Both the position numbers and the translations under genes were made by a program. The notes beneath the pieces were generated by a model that made no database searches, was not told the DNA's origin, and saw only the letters and a list, made by a program, of their open reading frames with translations. This document shows, one piece after another, positions 23,185 through 35,274 of a stretch of 64,000 bases of DNA. The stretch comes from Seison nebaliae (lineage: Eukaryota > Rotifera > Pararotatoria > Seisonacea > Seisonidae). The DNA lies in the NCBI GenBank assembly GCA_023231475.1, contig JALJEE010002185.1:62001-126000 (forward strand), read 5' to 3'. Each line of letters starts with the position of its first letter. Position 1 is the stretch's first letter.

Positions 23185-24459
23185 CTGTGCGTAAAGAATT
23201 ATCTCGGACATAGGAATTCTCATAGTTTCTAAAAATAGTTGTTAAAAAAATTCTCCGACATTTTTTAAATTAAATGTTTATTAAGAAAAAATGACAAAAA
23301 TTCGCTTATTAATATTTTGTCCAGCTTCCTTTGCATTTCACGACTTCTAATAATCGCTTATTCATGCTTATTGCGCAATTATGTAGAATGCGCGGCTCGA
23401 TCTTATCTCCAGCAGATTGAATCGCGTTCCAAAGGTCATCTTCTCTTTCAAACGCGACATTTTTTTCTTTCAATCGCATCGTAATTATTGCGCATACATT
23501 TTCCATCAGATTTCAGTCGGGACTTCTTAGCGGGTGTTCGATTAATTCCATTTTCAGTCGATTTAAAGCTGCGATGGTTACTTTTGACTTATGTATAGAA
23601 GCATTATCCTGCAGAAAAATGAATTTTCTGTGATTCTCTCTGTCTACTGATGGCAGAAATTCATCTTCAATTAGAGAAATATAGTCTTCAGACTTCGCTC
23701 TATGATTAAATTTGATTAATTTTAACGTTCTATCTGCATTAACTGCTCCCCAGACCATTACAGATTTTCTGTGAACACTTGATCCCAGTTGGTATCTTTG
23801 ATTCACGTTTTCATACCAAATTCGACGTCTCCCATCATTCTCAGAAAAAGAAAACTTTTTTTCATCGGTAAAAAAAACAGATTCCAATCGGTGCATTTTC
23901 CTATCATAGTTCCAGCATATTTTACTCGGTTATTTTTATGTTTCTGACTTAGGAAAGGTTTCTCTATAACCGTACCATTATGGAATGTAGTTCCATTGAG
24001 AAATTTTCCCAATTTCCCACTGACCTGCAAATCCAAACGGTTAATAATCTTTTGCAACGACGAATTCGGAAAAGCTCGCGTATATTGATTCTCATGCAAT
24101 GTTTGGCGGAAAGAACTTTAGGACGGCGTTTTTTTCTTTCCTTTTATCCGGGGTAATATTACCGTTCTTCACTATATCACCTACGGTGGATTTAGGAACG
24201 TTAATCTTAGCAGCTATTGCTCGAATTGATAGTGCTTCTTTAAAGTACATCTTCAAAATGATTTCTTGCCCTTTCTCATCAATTTTAATGCTTTTTGTCA
24301 TTTTAAGAACGATACAAACTATTAACAGCGTGCAAGTTGGATTTTAATTGAAATTTAAAGTTATTAATGACTGGGCTAAAATTTGTCCGAGAATTTTTTT
24401 AACAGCTATTTTCGAAAACTTAGATAATTCCTATGTCCGAGATATTTCTTTACGCACTG
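23185..24459 (-). mobile_element. Near full-length Tc1-like element, 1275 bp, long terminal inverted repeats
   Basis: Both ends start CAGTGCGTAAAG or CTGTGCGTAAAG and continue as inverted repeats of about 80 bp (about 23185-23265 and 24378-24459), including the word ATCTCGGACATAGGAATT. TA dinucleotides flank both sides (23183-23184 and 24460-24461). The length and long inverted repeats are typical of an intact Tc1-family transposon. The encoded transposase is broken (separate entry). The family differs from the element at 4.7 and 6.7 kb: the termini share no similarity. Confidence 0.9.
23309..24301 (-). pseudogene. Tc1 transposase pseudogene, DD34E type
   Basis: Read from 24301 downwards: an N-terminal helix-turn-helix (MTKSIKIDEKGQEI..., SIRAIAAKINVPKSTVGDIV), a frame change near 24100, the second DNA-binding half (AFPNSSLQKIINRLDLQVSG), another frame change near 23880, then the catalytic core. 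The core holds FFTDEKKFSF (first Asp), SVMVWGAV, FLQDNASIHKS (second Asp) and an in-frame stop at the place of the usual SPDLNP motif. Beyond the stop come NLMENV (catalytic Glu) and the C-terminal region ending KGSWTKY. The spacing between second Asp and Glu is 34 residues. At least two frameshifts and one stop make it inactive. Confidence 0.88.
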
Positions 24460-25089
24460 TATAACTATCTTCTTATGATGAGTAATGACATAGAAATTTA
24501 CATAACAGAAATAAAGAATAGGTATAATTATTTGTGTTCAATCGCTAAATTACTCTGATATTATTGATTTATAAACTTATTCTATCTTCTATTCTTTATC
24601 CAATCTTTTATTTTATATTTATCGTAATTTTGTGTTAAGAATTTATTATTAGATTATGTATTGGTGATAAGAGACCAATGCAGATGACAAGTTTTTAATA
24701 AAATAAACTGTGACAAATTTATTATTATCTACTTATCATTATGATTAATGCATAGTAAATTATTCGAATTGTTGTTATTATGGGGAATAAAATTGTAATT
24801 ATAAACCTCTAATTTTAGGTAAGAGCTTAATCTTAGAAATAACTTTAATGGAATCAGAATGAAAATAATCTTTTTTGTTAAATTTCTGTCAGACTAAATG
24901 AAATTCAAATTTAAATTCACGTTTACCTCCCAACAACAACAAGCATATATATTTGAAATAATTAAATGGGAAAGATATAATAGAGTATGAGAGAATATGC
25001 GTTCAAAATTCTAATTTTCATTCTCTTCTTTGTTTCCTGCCAAATTAGATAAATTTTCCAATTTTTATTACAAGTAAGTTTCACCGAAA
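24460..25089. other. Intergenic region upstream of RPS13
   Basis: About 0.6 kb, AT-rich. The last 100 bp should contain the RPS13 promoter. A pyrimidine-rich word (TTCATTCTCTTCTTTGTTTCC) at about 25018-25038 may act as the initiator usual for ribosomal protein genes. Confidence 0.35.
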
Positions 25090-25750
25090 ATGGGTCGAAT
25101 GTATACACCGGGGTTAGTTTTATTAAATCGCTTAACTAATATTTTGGAATTTGTGTGAAATAGGAAAGGTATTTCCCAATCTGCTCTGCCTTATCGCCGA
25201 ACAGTTCCATCAGTTAATATTTCTAAATTACTTCAATAAAGTTGGAATGATTCTTTCTCTCGAATTTTTAGTGGGTGAAAATGACTGCGGAAGAAGTCCA
25301 AGCCGAAATTCTGACTTTGGCTAAACGAGGATTAACTCCATCAAAAATTGGTGTATGTCTTCGAGATCAATCTGCAGTTCCGCAAGTTCGATTCCTCACA
25401 GGAAATAAAATTTTGAGAATAATGAAAGCCAATGGTGTTGCTCCAGAAATTCCAGAGGATTTATATCATTTAATCAAGAAAGCTGTGAATATCCGTAAAC
25501 ATTTTGACAAAAATCGAAAAGTTTCTGAATTTTTAGAGTTTTTGAATATTTTATTATTTTTAGGATAACGATGCAAAATTCCGATTGATTTTAGTTGAGA
25601 GTAGGATCCATCGATTGGCTCGTTATTATAAGAGAAAACAAGTTTTACCTCCAACATGGAAATAGTTCGATTTTTTTATGAATTTACCAGAATATTAATT
25701 CCATTCTGTTTTCTAGCAAATCGTCAACTGCATCAGCAATGGTAGCGTAA
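25090..25750 (+). CDS. RPS13: 40S ribosomal protein S13 (uS15), five exons
   Basis: join(25090..25112,25164..25212,25272..25520,25564..25664,25717..25750), 151 aa, exactly the eukaryotic length. Clear family segments: [20 protein letters not shown], then [59 protein letters not shown] and the end [13 protein letters not shown]. It is a small-subunit protein near the platform of the 40S ribosome. The four introns (51, 59, 43, 52 bp) begin GTTAGT, GTTAAT, GTTTCT and GTTCGA. Because the protein is so conserved, these junctions are certain, which makes the gene the best witness for the unusual donor preference. Confidence 0.97.
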
Positions 25751-26701
25751 ATGCATATCAATAAAATCAAACATTAAATTTCTTTTAATTCGAAATAAAA
25801 TTTGTTCATTACAATTCTTTAATTTAAGTGGAGAAATGACATAATGGTTTAAATGAGAAATTGAATATTTCGGACACAAATTAATATTAATCGGTCTGTT
25901 TGTCATCAACGAGTTGTGTGTCAGATAGCAAAATTGTCATTAAAAATGTGAAAAGGTTAAAGAGAAATATAAAGTTTAGGGAAATGTGAATTTATTTGAC
26001 CTTGACGGAAACTTATCGCTCATTTAGGTAAACATTAAGTCATTTCATTATTAATAGTATTAAATGAAAGATATTTAATTCGTAAAAAATTTTATTGAGA
26101 TGATTAATGTTCTCAAAAATTTTAATCTTGTTTTGATAATTAATTTATATCATTTCATTTTTCCATTTATTCTATTAAATCCATCCATTCAAATCAATTA
26201 AAAATATGTTGAAATTTAATATGTACAAAAGAATGTTTATTATATGTTAAAATGAAAGTAGACGTTAAATCGAAAAGGTGTTAAGATGACTATGAAATGT
26301 TGAAGTGACAAAATATCGAGAAATAGAAAATAACTTTCGATTACATTGATTATAATGATTATTATAGACGAGTTGATGGGTGAGGAGTATGAAGAAAGAA
26401 GAATATTCTTTACAATAAATAAATGAATTTGATAAAGAGAAATAAAGAAATAAATGACTCATCTTTTTATGGAATATTTTTTTCTTTTTCCTTAAACTGA
26501 TGGGACAAGAAGAGTGATAGTTGTACATCGAACGATAATTTGATGTTACTATATCTTCATTACTTCGGGTAGGTAACATATGGTCTGCATACATAATCTT
26601 CTTTTCTCTTTTTCGTTTATGAGGGAAATATTTCTTATTTTTTCTTTATTCATATCATTTATCATTCGTTCAAACGTACGATGTGTCTTCGATATTTCCA
26701 G
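25751..26701. other. Intergenic, nothing recognised
   Basis: About 0.95 kb after RPS13. Short frames on both strands have AT-driven composition (Lys/Asn/Ile/Phe). No feature supported. Confidence 0.35.
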
Positions 26702-27648
26702 ATGCACATCATTCGTATTAGTTGATAGTGCCAAGTTTGTAGGTCGCAGATATATAGAGGTAGACAGAGACCATGAAAGAATTATGCCAAATGAATGGGA
26801 GGTAACTGCTGGATAAATAATTTATAAAATTTTTCCAACTTCCTTTTTCACTTCAACTCAACAGTTTGTGCAATATTCTTCTAAAATGATCTCCATCGAA
26901 ATGAATATGTTGTTTTAAAGGATCCTAAGAAAATTTTATGATTTTCTTAAAATTATTTTCTTTATGGTAATCTTTCATCAAACTGAAAAATTGTTCCATA
27001 ACAAGAAAGAGCTTCTCCAGCAATTTCAGTTGCACTAGCAATATGTCAAATCAGAGAACGTTTATTAAGATGTTTTAAGGACAAAATTATTTTGTTTAAT
27101 ATTATTAATTGAACAAACAGGTTTTTCTTTCTTCAATGAGGATGTTCATGGTCCAAAGTTTTTTGGAGGTCGAATTTCGTTTCCATTTTTATAATGTCCT
27201 CAAGCAGTAGATACTGAATGGAAAATTACAATAGGAAAATTGAGTTATCTTTAATATCATCAAATTGAAAGATTAAAATTTTCAAATTTTCAAATTTTTG
27301 AGTTTACTCGAAAAAGAAAATTGAACATTTGAATTCAATGATCTTATGTTAAATATTATGTTGTTGCGATTAATTTCATTTAGAACTTGGTTTATTAAAG
27401 TTCTGATAGAAAGAATGAGTTATATTATATAATAATTAAATTATATAACTTATATACTACTACTTATTTTACAAGTTTAGAAATTGTATAATAATTATTA
27501 ATTTTTCTACAATTTATAAATGACTAATACATATTTGAAGAGTGATAGAGTCTCTTCTTTGTCTAAGCTGTTAACCATGAAGATTGATGATAAAAGAGTA
27601 GAGATACACGTAGATGGTTTGATTTTCACTTATCGAAAAAATTCTTAA
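26702..27648 (+). CDS. Candidate multi-exon gene of tiny exons, unrecognised
   Basis: Short protein-like islands line up on the + strand with splice signals between them. After TTTCCAG at 26701 comes CTSFVLVDSAKFVGRRYIE, ending PNEWE at a GTAACT donor (26802). After CAACAG comes FVQYSSKMISIEMN (26865-26908). After an acceptor near 27010 comes ASPAISVALAICQIRERLLR, ending at GTTTTA. After AACAG comes FSFFNEDVHGPKFFG. A further segment reads AVDTEWKITIGKLS, and a last frame at 27520-27648 ends LLTMKIDDKRVEIHVDGLIF. Phases can be made consistent for the first five. The ending loosely recalls COMM-domain proteins, but I would not name it. Some parts also read plausibly on the minus strand, so the strand is not certain. 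Confidence 0.3.
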
Positions 27649-28012
27649 TTATTTATGGGTAATTTTTATAGTTTCTTTTTATTTTTATATACATATCTAT
27701 TTTATGTAACTAGTTCTATGCAATCGGTTTGTGAATGTGCATTCAACACGTTGTCCTACAATTTATCCACAAATTATATGAACAAGAAGATGCAACCATT
27801 TCAAAAGAGCAAAAATTTATTTTGTTATGCAAATTTTTCCACAGATAAATAATTTGCAAACTCTATTTATCTTTCCTTCTTTTTTTTGTATACGTAAAAT
27901 GTTTGTAGATGACATGACGATAAGTTATTTATAAAGATTAAATATTTTTTTATCTTTCCATCAGATATTCTATTTCAATTGATTATTTTTTCATTAAACA
28001 ATATAACTCAAG

Positions 28013-29420
28013 ATGGTTAATCTCTCTCAAACTTCTTTTTCTCATTCATCTAATAATTCTCTTTAATGTCATGTAGCGTGAATGTATTTCAATTCATGTT
28101 GGGCAAGCCGGAGTACAGATCGGAAACGCCTGTTGGGAACTATACTGTCTAGAACATGGAATCAGTGTTGATGGCACATTATCAAAAGAGATGGTGGCAC
28201 AAGACGACAGTTCTTTCACAACATTCTTCAGTGATACTGGAACAGGAAAACATGTTCCACGAGCTGTCTTTGTCGATTTGGAGCCAACAGTGATCGATGA
28301 AATACGTACGGGAACATATCGACAGTTATTTCATCCAGATCAAATGATTACTGGAAAAGAGGATGCCGCTAACAATTATGCTAGAGGTCATTATACTATC
28401 GGGAAGGAAATCATTGATTTGGTATTGGACAGAATTCGAAAGATTGCTGACCAATGTTTCGGTCTACAAGGATTCCTCGTATTTCATTCATTTGGTGGTG
28501 GCACTGGATCTGGTTTCACATCACTCTTAATGGAACGATTGACAGTTGATTATGGGAAAAAGTCTAAATTGGAATTTGCCGTATATCCTGCACCTGAAAT
28601 ATCCACAGCTGTTGTTGAACCGTATAATTCGATTCTAACAACTCATACTACTTTAGAACATACTGATTGTGCTTTTATGGTGGACAATGAAGCGATTTAT
28701 GACATTTGTCGAAGAAATTTGGATATCGTTCGACCAACATATACGAATTTAAATCGATTAATGGCACAAATCGTTTCATCCATCACAGCGTCTTTACGAT
28801 TTGCTGGAGCGTTAAACGTCGATTTAACTGAATTTCAGACTAATCTCGTACCATATCCTCGAATCCATTTTCCGTTAGCGACTTATGCTCCTGTCATATC
28901 AGCAGAGAAAGCTTTCCATGAACAATTGACCGTTTCTGAAATTACTAATGCCTGTTTTGAACCGGCAAATCAAATGGTCAAATGCGATCCACGTCTTGGT
29001 AGTTATATGGCATGTTGTCTCTTATTCCGAGGTGATGTCGTTCCTAAAGATGTTAGTTCAACCATCGCACAAATTAAGACAAAACGAAGTATTCGATTTG
29101 TGGATTGGTGTCCAACTGGTTTTAAAGTAGGAATCAATTATCAACCACCCACTGTCGTTCCGGGTGGCGATTTAGCAAAAGTGGAACGTGCAGTATGTAT
29201 GTTGAGTAATACAACAGCAATATCGGAAGCGTGGGCTCGATTGAATCACAAATTCGATTTGATGTACGCAAAAAGAGCTTTCGTTCATTGGTATGTGGGT
29301 GAAGGAATGGAAGAAGGTGAATTTACTGAAGCTCGAGAAGATTTGGCAGCGCTTGAAAAAGATTACGAAGAAGTTGCTCTAGATACCGTCGATCCGGATG
29401 AAGTGGAAGATGATTATTAG
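28013..29420 (+). CDS. TUBA: Alpha-tubulin, two exons
   Basis: join(28013..28015,28077..29420), 448 aa. Exon 1 is only the ATG, and a 61-bp intron (GTTAAT...TGTAG) precedes CGTGAATG, the intron position found in many animal alpha-tubulins. GTPase signature GGGTGSG, M-loop and helix sequences, the catalytic Glu of the H8 region ([20 protein letters not shown]) and the C-terminus EVEDDY with a terminal Tyr are present. It polymerises with beta-tubulin into microtubules. Oddities: the luminal loop reads [14 protein letters not shown], one residue short and without the acetylatable Lys40. RFDG is replaced by RFAG (equivalent of Asp245). The acidic tail is short and Glu-poor, so this may be a divergent tissue isotype. 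Confidence 0.97.
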
Positions 29421-30663
29421 AAGACATATGGCAGTTAAGAATTAACAAAACTGTAAAATTGTTTGAAAAGAAATGAAATCTTACAGTTTGATGACGAAAT
29501 GTTGGAATTTTGTTTACAATTTATCGATCATTTCGTTTGTTATTTTTTTGTCTTACTAAAAGATTTCGGACATCAAGAAATGGCTTTTCTTATGTTTTTA
29601 TTGCTTCTGACATTTACATTTCTCTTTTAGTCAATAAACTAATTTTTAAGCATTCTCATTACAAGATATTGATTTGTTAGATAAACAGATATTTTAAATT
29701 TTTGTTGATCGAATAATTTAAAAAGCGAAAATATGTTGGAAGTTCTTCGATAACATATTTATATAATAAATCTAATTATTTCTGATTATTATCACTTGTT
29801 AAACTTATAAAACGTTTCTAACTAATAAATTTCGAAGTAATAATTTTCTAATTGACACCTCCCAACACACCTAACAGTAGATGAGAAATATTTATAAATC
29901 TGACAAATTTTCTTATATTATTCAAAGTTACTCATTAACAAGAATTATACTCACGATCTTTAAGAGACATAACAATCCATTAAAAATAATATCTCACGCT
30001 CAATATAATTAATTATAAATTGAATTTTATATGGTTCTTATAATTCGATAAAAATCATTTAGATGACAACCAGTTTGAGAGCAAGGACAATGACTAGCTT
30101 TTGGTATAACGTCATCTTATCTGTTCGATATGTTTCCTCAAATAATTGTAAATATGTTTAAATTTCTATATGAGATTGATGTACGTATGTGTATGGAGAG
30201 AAGGAGAAATAATAGGTAAAACTAAAATTACGATGTCGAGAGGGTGGAGTTACCATTAGATGAGAAATGGTTAATTCGTATATAATCGTCAATTATCAGA
30301 TAAAATTCAATAGGCAAAATAGGTAAATGTCAAATTTTCATAAAAATAATCTGAAGAAATTCGAAGCAAACGAAGATGAGGACCAATACAAGTTCGACAA
30401 ATCGTCAATTATTAAACGTAAAGGAGATTGCATATGGTGTATACCATGACCTGATGTAGGCGTATACATGATAGTAAATGTAAAGATGAATGAGTGATGA
30501 AATGGGAATGATGATAGCCATAATAAGTATTAGGATGTTGTTAGAGAATGATGACGCAAGATTACAATTAAATAAATTTATTTCAACCTCCATTCAACTT
30601 ATGCAACTTTAATATTCTACAGAAAGTTTAATGTTTTAAATGTTTATTAACATAATATAACTG
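29421..30663. other. Intergenic, tubulin 3' flank
   Basis: AT-rich, with AATAAA-like words near 29634 that may serve tubulin polyadenylation. No frame with protein-like composition was seen. Confidence 0.4.
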
Positions 30664-31720
30664 ATGAAGCAATTGATCCTAATTATTTGCATGTCTCTGT
30701 CTCTCCAATTTTCTCTCTCTCATGCCAATTCCACCGCCATCATTACAACAACAACTCATCAATATCAGAGTTCTACGGAAGATAGAAATAATGGGAGACA
30801 TACAGCTAATGAGACTACCATCGATTCCACAACTATTAATCAAACAACTTCCAAAGTTGAAAATCATTCTTCCACTTCTACTCCAATCGATTCAACGAAC
30901 GTCTTAATCACAACTCCTAAAACCAGAACACAAACTACCGTAAGAAGTACAAGTATACTTTCTATTTTAACAACGAGAACACAGACGACAAATCCAATCA
31001 CCGTGTCCAAAGAAACATCAACAACATCAACCAATATTACCGTTATTGTGATAACTAATAGCACTAGCACCACAACCAAAAGGACAAGTTAATATTATGA
31101 TGATTAATTAGAATTTAATAATGATATTTATTTATGATAAGCTTTACCTGTTGTCAATTCCAGTTCAACTCCAACAGTATCCAGAAAGGTGGAAGAAACG
31201 AATAGTTCTAATACTGGTTAAATCTTTTTTCCTCCAGAAAATTTCCAATGAACTTGTTTCAGATGCAATTGTTGGAGGAATTTCAGCCGCTTTAGTTCTA
31301 TTTGTAATAATCGGTGTTGTAATCAAAGTGGGTCATCAGCGAATAGCAAAAGTGGACAAAATAGGATCGGCGACTCGAGTGGAAAATGCTGTAGGCAATA
31401 ATGGGAAATTTAGATCGAATGAAATTCATCGAAATGTATATCCTCATCAGAGAGAAGGCATTATGGTGTATCGTCCGATACCGAAACCGATGTGGGATGT
31501 TGGACCACCAAAAACACCAAATGTCATAATGAGACCACAATTAATTCGAAGACAAGTGGAAAGCATTTCATCTAACCGAATGGATCAACAGCCACCGCCA
31601 AATCCACCGATAAAAAACAATTCTAATTTACCTCCTCGTTTAGCCAACCGTCCCCCACCCATCTACATACCGCCCCACATTAGTAATTACCGAACATCTT
31701 ATCAACAGTCTGAAGTATAA
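30664..31720 (+). CDS. Mucin-like single-pass membrane protein, three exons
   Basis: I read join(30664..31087,31178..31216,31263..31720), 306 aa. A signal peptide (MKQLILIICMSLSLQFSLSHA) precedes about 130 residues in which Thr and Ser dominate, suited to dense O-glycosylation. One membrane helix follows (DAIVGGISAALVLFVIIGVV). The cytoplasmic tail of about 130 residues is basic and Pro-rich (QQPPPNPPIKNN, NRPPPIYIPPHI), with possible SH3-binding PxxP words. Introns start GTTAAT and GTTAAA. The exon 2 boundaries (CAACAG|TA..., ACT G|GT) were chosen because only they join the mucin frame to the helix frame. The family is not recognised. A surface-coat or cell-surface mucin is inferred from architecture. 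Confidence 0.6.
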
Positions 31721-32121
31721 TTGGTACAATTGGTAAATCACACTTGGAATATCTCGCTCTCGTCATTCCTACTAATTATTGTTACTTTTCGGATTTTATT
31801 CTTTACATGTAAAATGGATGTTTTTGTAATTCAGAGTTTATTAAGGTAAAATATTATGTTCATCCAAAAAATAATAATAATCATCCGCAATCTATAACAT
31901 TCATTAAATGGATAATAAAGATATATTTCAAAATCATTCCGCTTTATTACTTTGAGTCACTCGCTAAAATTAGTTAGTTCAAACTTAGAAATTTTTGACT
32001 TTCGTTTTATGAGCAATTATGTTACTTCGGTGTGTATTAAACAGAAACGATCTATTCCGGAGCCAACCATTTTAAATTTTTTTTCGCTTTTCTCATTTAC
32101 TTTTTCTTCTTTTCAATAATC
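31721..32121. other. Short intergenic spacer
   Basis: About 400 bp between the mucin-like gene and the 13-exon gene, with an AATAAA-like word near 31910. Nothing else seen. Confidence 0.4.
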
Positions 32122-34749
32122 ATGGGAGGTGAAGTGAGTAAACTTAAAACGCCAGATGAACTTACCTCTAAAATGACTGGCACGAATTGGTTCGCCAACA
32201 GCACATTGCGTTTAGATACACAAGCAGATGGCAATAAGTTATTGTCTAATCTTAATTTCCATCCTTACTACATTACTTTACAGAATGTTACATGACATAA
32301 ATACTAATTATATAAGTTACACGGAGAGTAATAGTGCCTTTTATGTGCCTAAATATGCCATCATTGCTGCATTTTTACGAGCCAATTATTCCAACGAACA
32401 AATAAACGACATCGAAAAAATCCGAAATTTACCTGCATTAAGTAAAAAATTGGACAAATATCTAACTCAATATTATCGTTAACATTCGGCTAAATTTACT
32501 CATTCTCATATATTCCTCATATAGCAACCGGCATAAATCCAATCGATGTCGCTAATGCCATAAGTCTGGTACAAATGGAACAAAACAATGTTCCCAAATT
32601 TATTAATTTAGCTGGTGGCACATTTGGAGAATTTTTTCCTCCATGTGATTTTTTTATGGCAGGAGTGAGTGAAGGTTTATAATCTGCTTCAGGTATATTA
32701 ACAACTTCTGTGTGTAGGACTCCCATTGGGATTGGAGTTGGGCCCACTCAATCCTCCGAGGTCTCTGCAAAATGCATTTATACATTTCTTTTCTGTTGCA
32801 TATCATATGAGGGAACTCCCCACCATGTCAAACGACTTAAAAGAAATTTATAATGGTTTATTTTAAACAAATATCATTTAGCTATAATCTTGCTTAAATA
32901 GCCTTACATTTCGTTGAACCAGTAGAAGGAAAACTTTTTGAAATGAGCCCTGAAAGTATGTCCGTGACAGTAGCTCACAACAGTTATCTAACGAAGCTTG
33001 GTAGCTTCGGCATTGTTAGAACTTAAGAAAGAGATTTATATGATCGAATTATTGACATAGGATTTTTATGCCGAGTTGGATAAAGCTTATAAACTGTTAG
33101 GAAAGAGTGATATTAATGAGATGGAAGTAACAGTGACTGACGGCTGCCGGCAATGTCTGAATTTGGTTTTTTCTATTTACATTTAATTACATACAAGTTT
33201 TACTGGTTTTCTAGTATCCGGATTCCAAATTAAAAACGGAAACTTTAACGATTGTAAATTTAGAGTTCGGTGAAATTAATGATGTTCGTTTTTTTCCGAT
33301 GAATTCTTACTCTTAAACTTTATTAAATTCTAGAAAAATTTTCCAAGATTACCAGAATCACCCAAATATTGTGTACCGTTAGTGAACTACAATAATAAGA
33401 GTTAGCACAAATTTAAATGAAATGTGAAAAACATTTAAGGAATGACCAATGAATCGGAACCACAGTCTATGGGATGGTTGAATGCATGGTCTGCTGTATG
33501 CGACACAAACATAGGCATTTCTCCATCTGGCAAAGAATGTCCTGATTGCAACGAAAAGTGTCAACCGTATCGATTAATTTCAAAAGTTAGTTTCATGGAA
33601 AAACTCGTGAGTTGAATATAATTTTAATCTACATAGTTACCATACTATTTATTGATAACCGTTCCCCGTTTGCGTACTACATTAGTTAATCGATATAATC
33701 TATTATTTGATGAATACATTAATTTGGCGGCTATTATGCATCCGGATTGTTATGTTGATAAAACAGATGAAAAATATCATCGGTTTAGTTTACTCTACTA
33801 ATATTTTGGATGAAAATAATAAACATTTCTAGCGAACACTACAAGAGGCAACAATATCAATTGATATCGATTATTACACATTATGGTCATAGTAAATTGG
33901 ACTCAACGTATAAATGTTATCATCGTGTTTTTGAGACGAAAGCTGCCCATAAAAATCTTTGGGTATTGTGTGATTGTCACAGAGCAAAATTTGTAAGTAT
34001 TGGACAAGTGTTATGTTAGTTTATTTAGATTTCATGTATAACTTATTACTATCCATCTAAAGCAATGAAGCAAAATGTAATGTGTTTGTTATATAAGAAT
34101 GTGCTTGATTTGGACGTGTTTAATGATCCAGATGCAACGCTCAATAATCGATTTGACGATACTCGTGATGAGAGTCCAACAAGACGATTATCAGGGCAAT
34201 CAACCTCTTCGACTGAATCAACAGACGAGTTATTTTGTTCAATATTATTAGTCCAAAAATCTAGTTACACTATTTTAAGAATATCATTACTATTCTAATA
34301 ATATGATTAATAAGCATATAATTTAATCAAAATTTATTTTTAATTTTTATAGGTCTACCACTTCGCTAACTGAAGAGACTGTAGAATCCGCCGGAAAACC
34401 CACCAGTCCTCCACCTTACGATACATCACTATTCTCATCAGATGTACAACCGACGTCAGATCGAATGCCCGGTCATCTAAATAGAACTAATTATTCTGCT
34501 AGGAAAAATGATATAGTCAGACGTCAACTTTGTGTTTCTGCATCGCCACTTCGACATAAAAGAAATCCACAAGTTCCAGCACCTAGTCAACAAAGACCAA
34601 AAGATAGTGAGTCACCATTCACTCCACGTCGACAAACGCCAGATCCAAATCAAACACGCCAGGGTAAGCCGATGTTCCCAAACGCACCACAACCACCTCC
34701 AAATAATCAAGGAGTTCCACCGTTTTCATACCAATACAGACAACAGTGA
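32122..34749 (+). CDS. Unrecognised 13-exon gene, possible N-myristoylated protein
   Basis: My model is join(32122..32237,32284..32477,32525..32674,32718..32855,32902..33014,33061..33165,33215..33283,33334..33400,33440..33606,33637..33782,33833..33992,34029..34228,34353..34749), 673 aa, with all phases agreeing. The start MGGEVSKL fits a myristoylation signal. Then comes folded-looking sequence (NVPKFINLAGGTFGEFFPP, LPLGLELGPLNPPRSLQNAF, LHFVEPVEGKLFEMSPESMS), a possible metal site (CPDCNEKC), more helical sequence (LPYYLLITVPRLRTTLVNRY, NLWVLCDCHRAKF) and a disordered Ser/Pro/Thr-rich tail with a PPPY word. Introns are about 29-124 bp, mostly 36-51; ten of twelve begin GTT. I recognise no family. 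Individual exon edges may be off by a few codons. Confidence 0.6.
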
Positions 34750-35274
34750 TAGAAAAACGTAGATAAAAATTGAAAATAAAGAAATAACTATTTTTATTCA
34801 CACTGTACTTCTATGTTACTATCCAATAAAATTATTTGTAAATAATTTTAATCTTTTAATTAATTTCGATACAGTTTGAATGAGGATTCGAAAACTGATA
34901 GGAATTTCAAATATAATATTATTGTACCAGTTTTTCCCAATGAGATTAACCAAATTAAGATGTTGGAATTACAAAACAACTTAATTTGATATATAAGGAA
35001 TATTTATGATTTTCTTATATTAGAAAGTATAAAAATTATATTTAGTGATATCGGAATAAGTACAATATCTCATTTGGAAATTGTTTGCTTATAATCCCCA
35101 TATTAAAATTCAAATAAAAGAAGTCATTGTTAGACGTGTTATGGAATAAAAACAAATTTATTGGAATCATGTTGAAGAGAATAGTAGCAGTGTATAGAAA
35201 AATCGAGAGAAGGAAACAAATATTTAAAAAAGATCATGAGAACATATTGAAGGGTAAATTTTTAATTATTTTGA
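34750..35274. other. Intergenic between two convergent genes
   Basis: About 520 bp, AT-rich, holding the 3' flanks of the 13-exon gene and of aPKC. An AATAAA lies at about 34777. No other feature. Confidence 0.4.
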
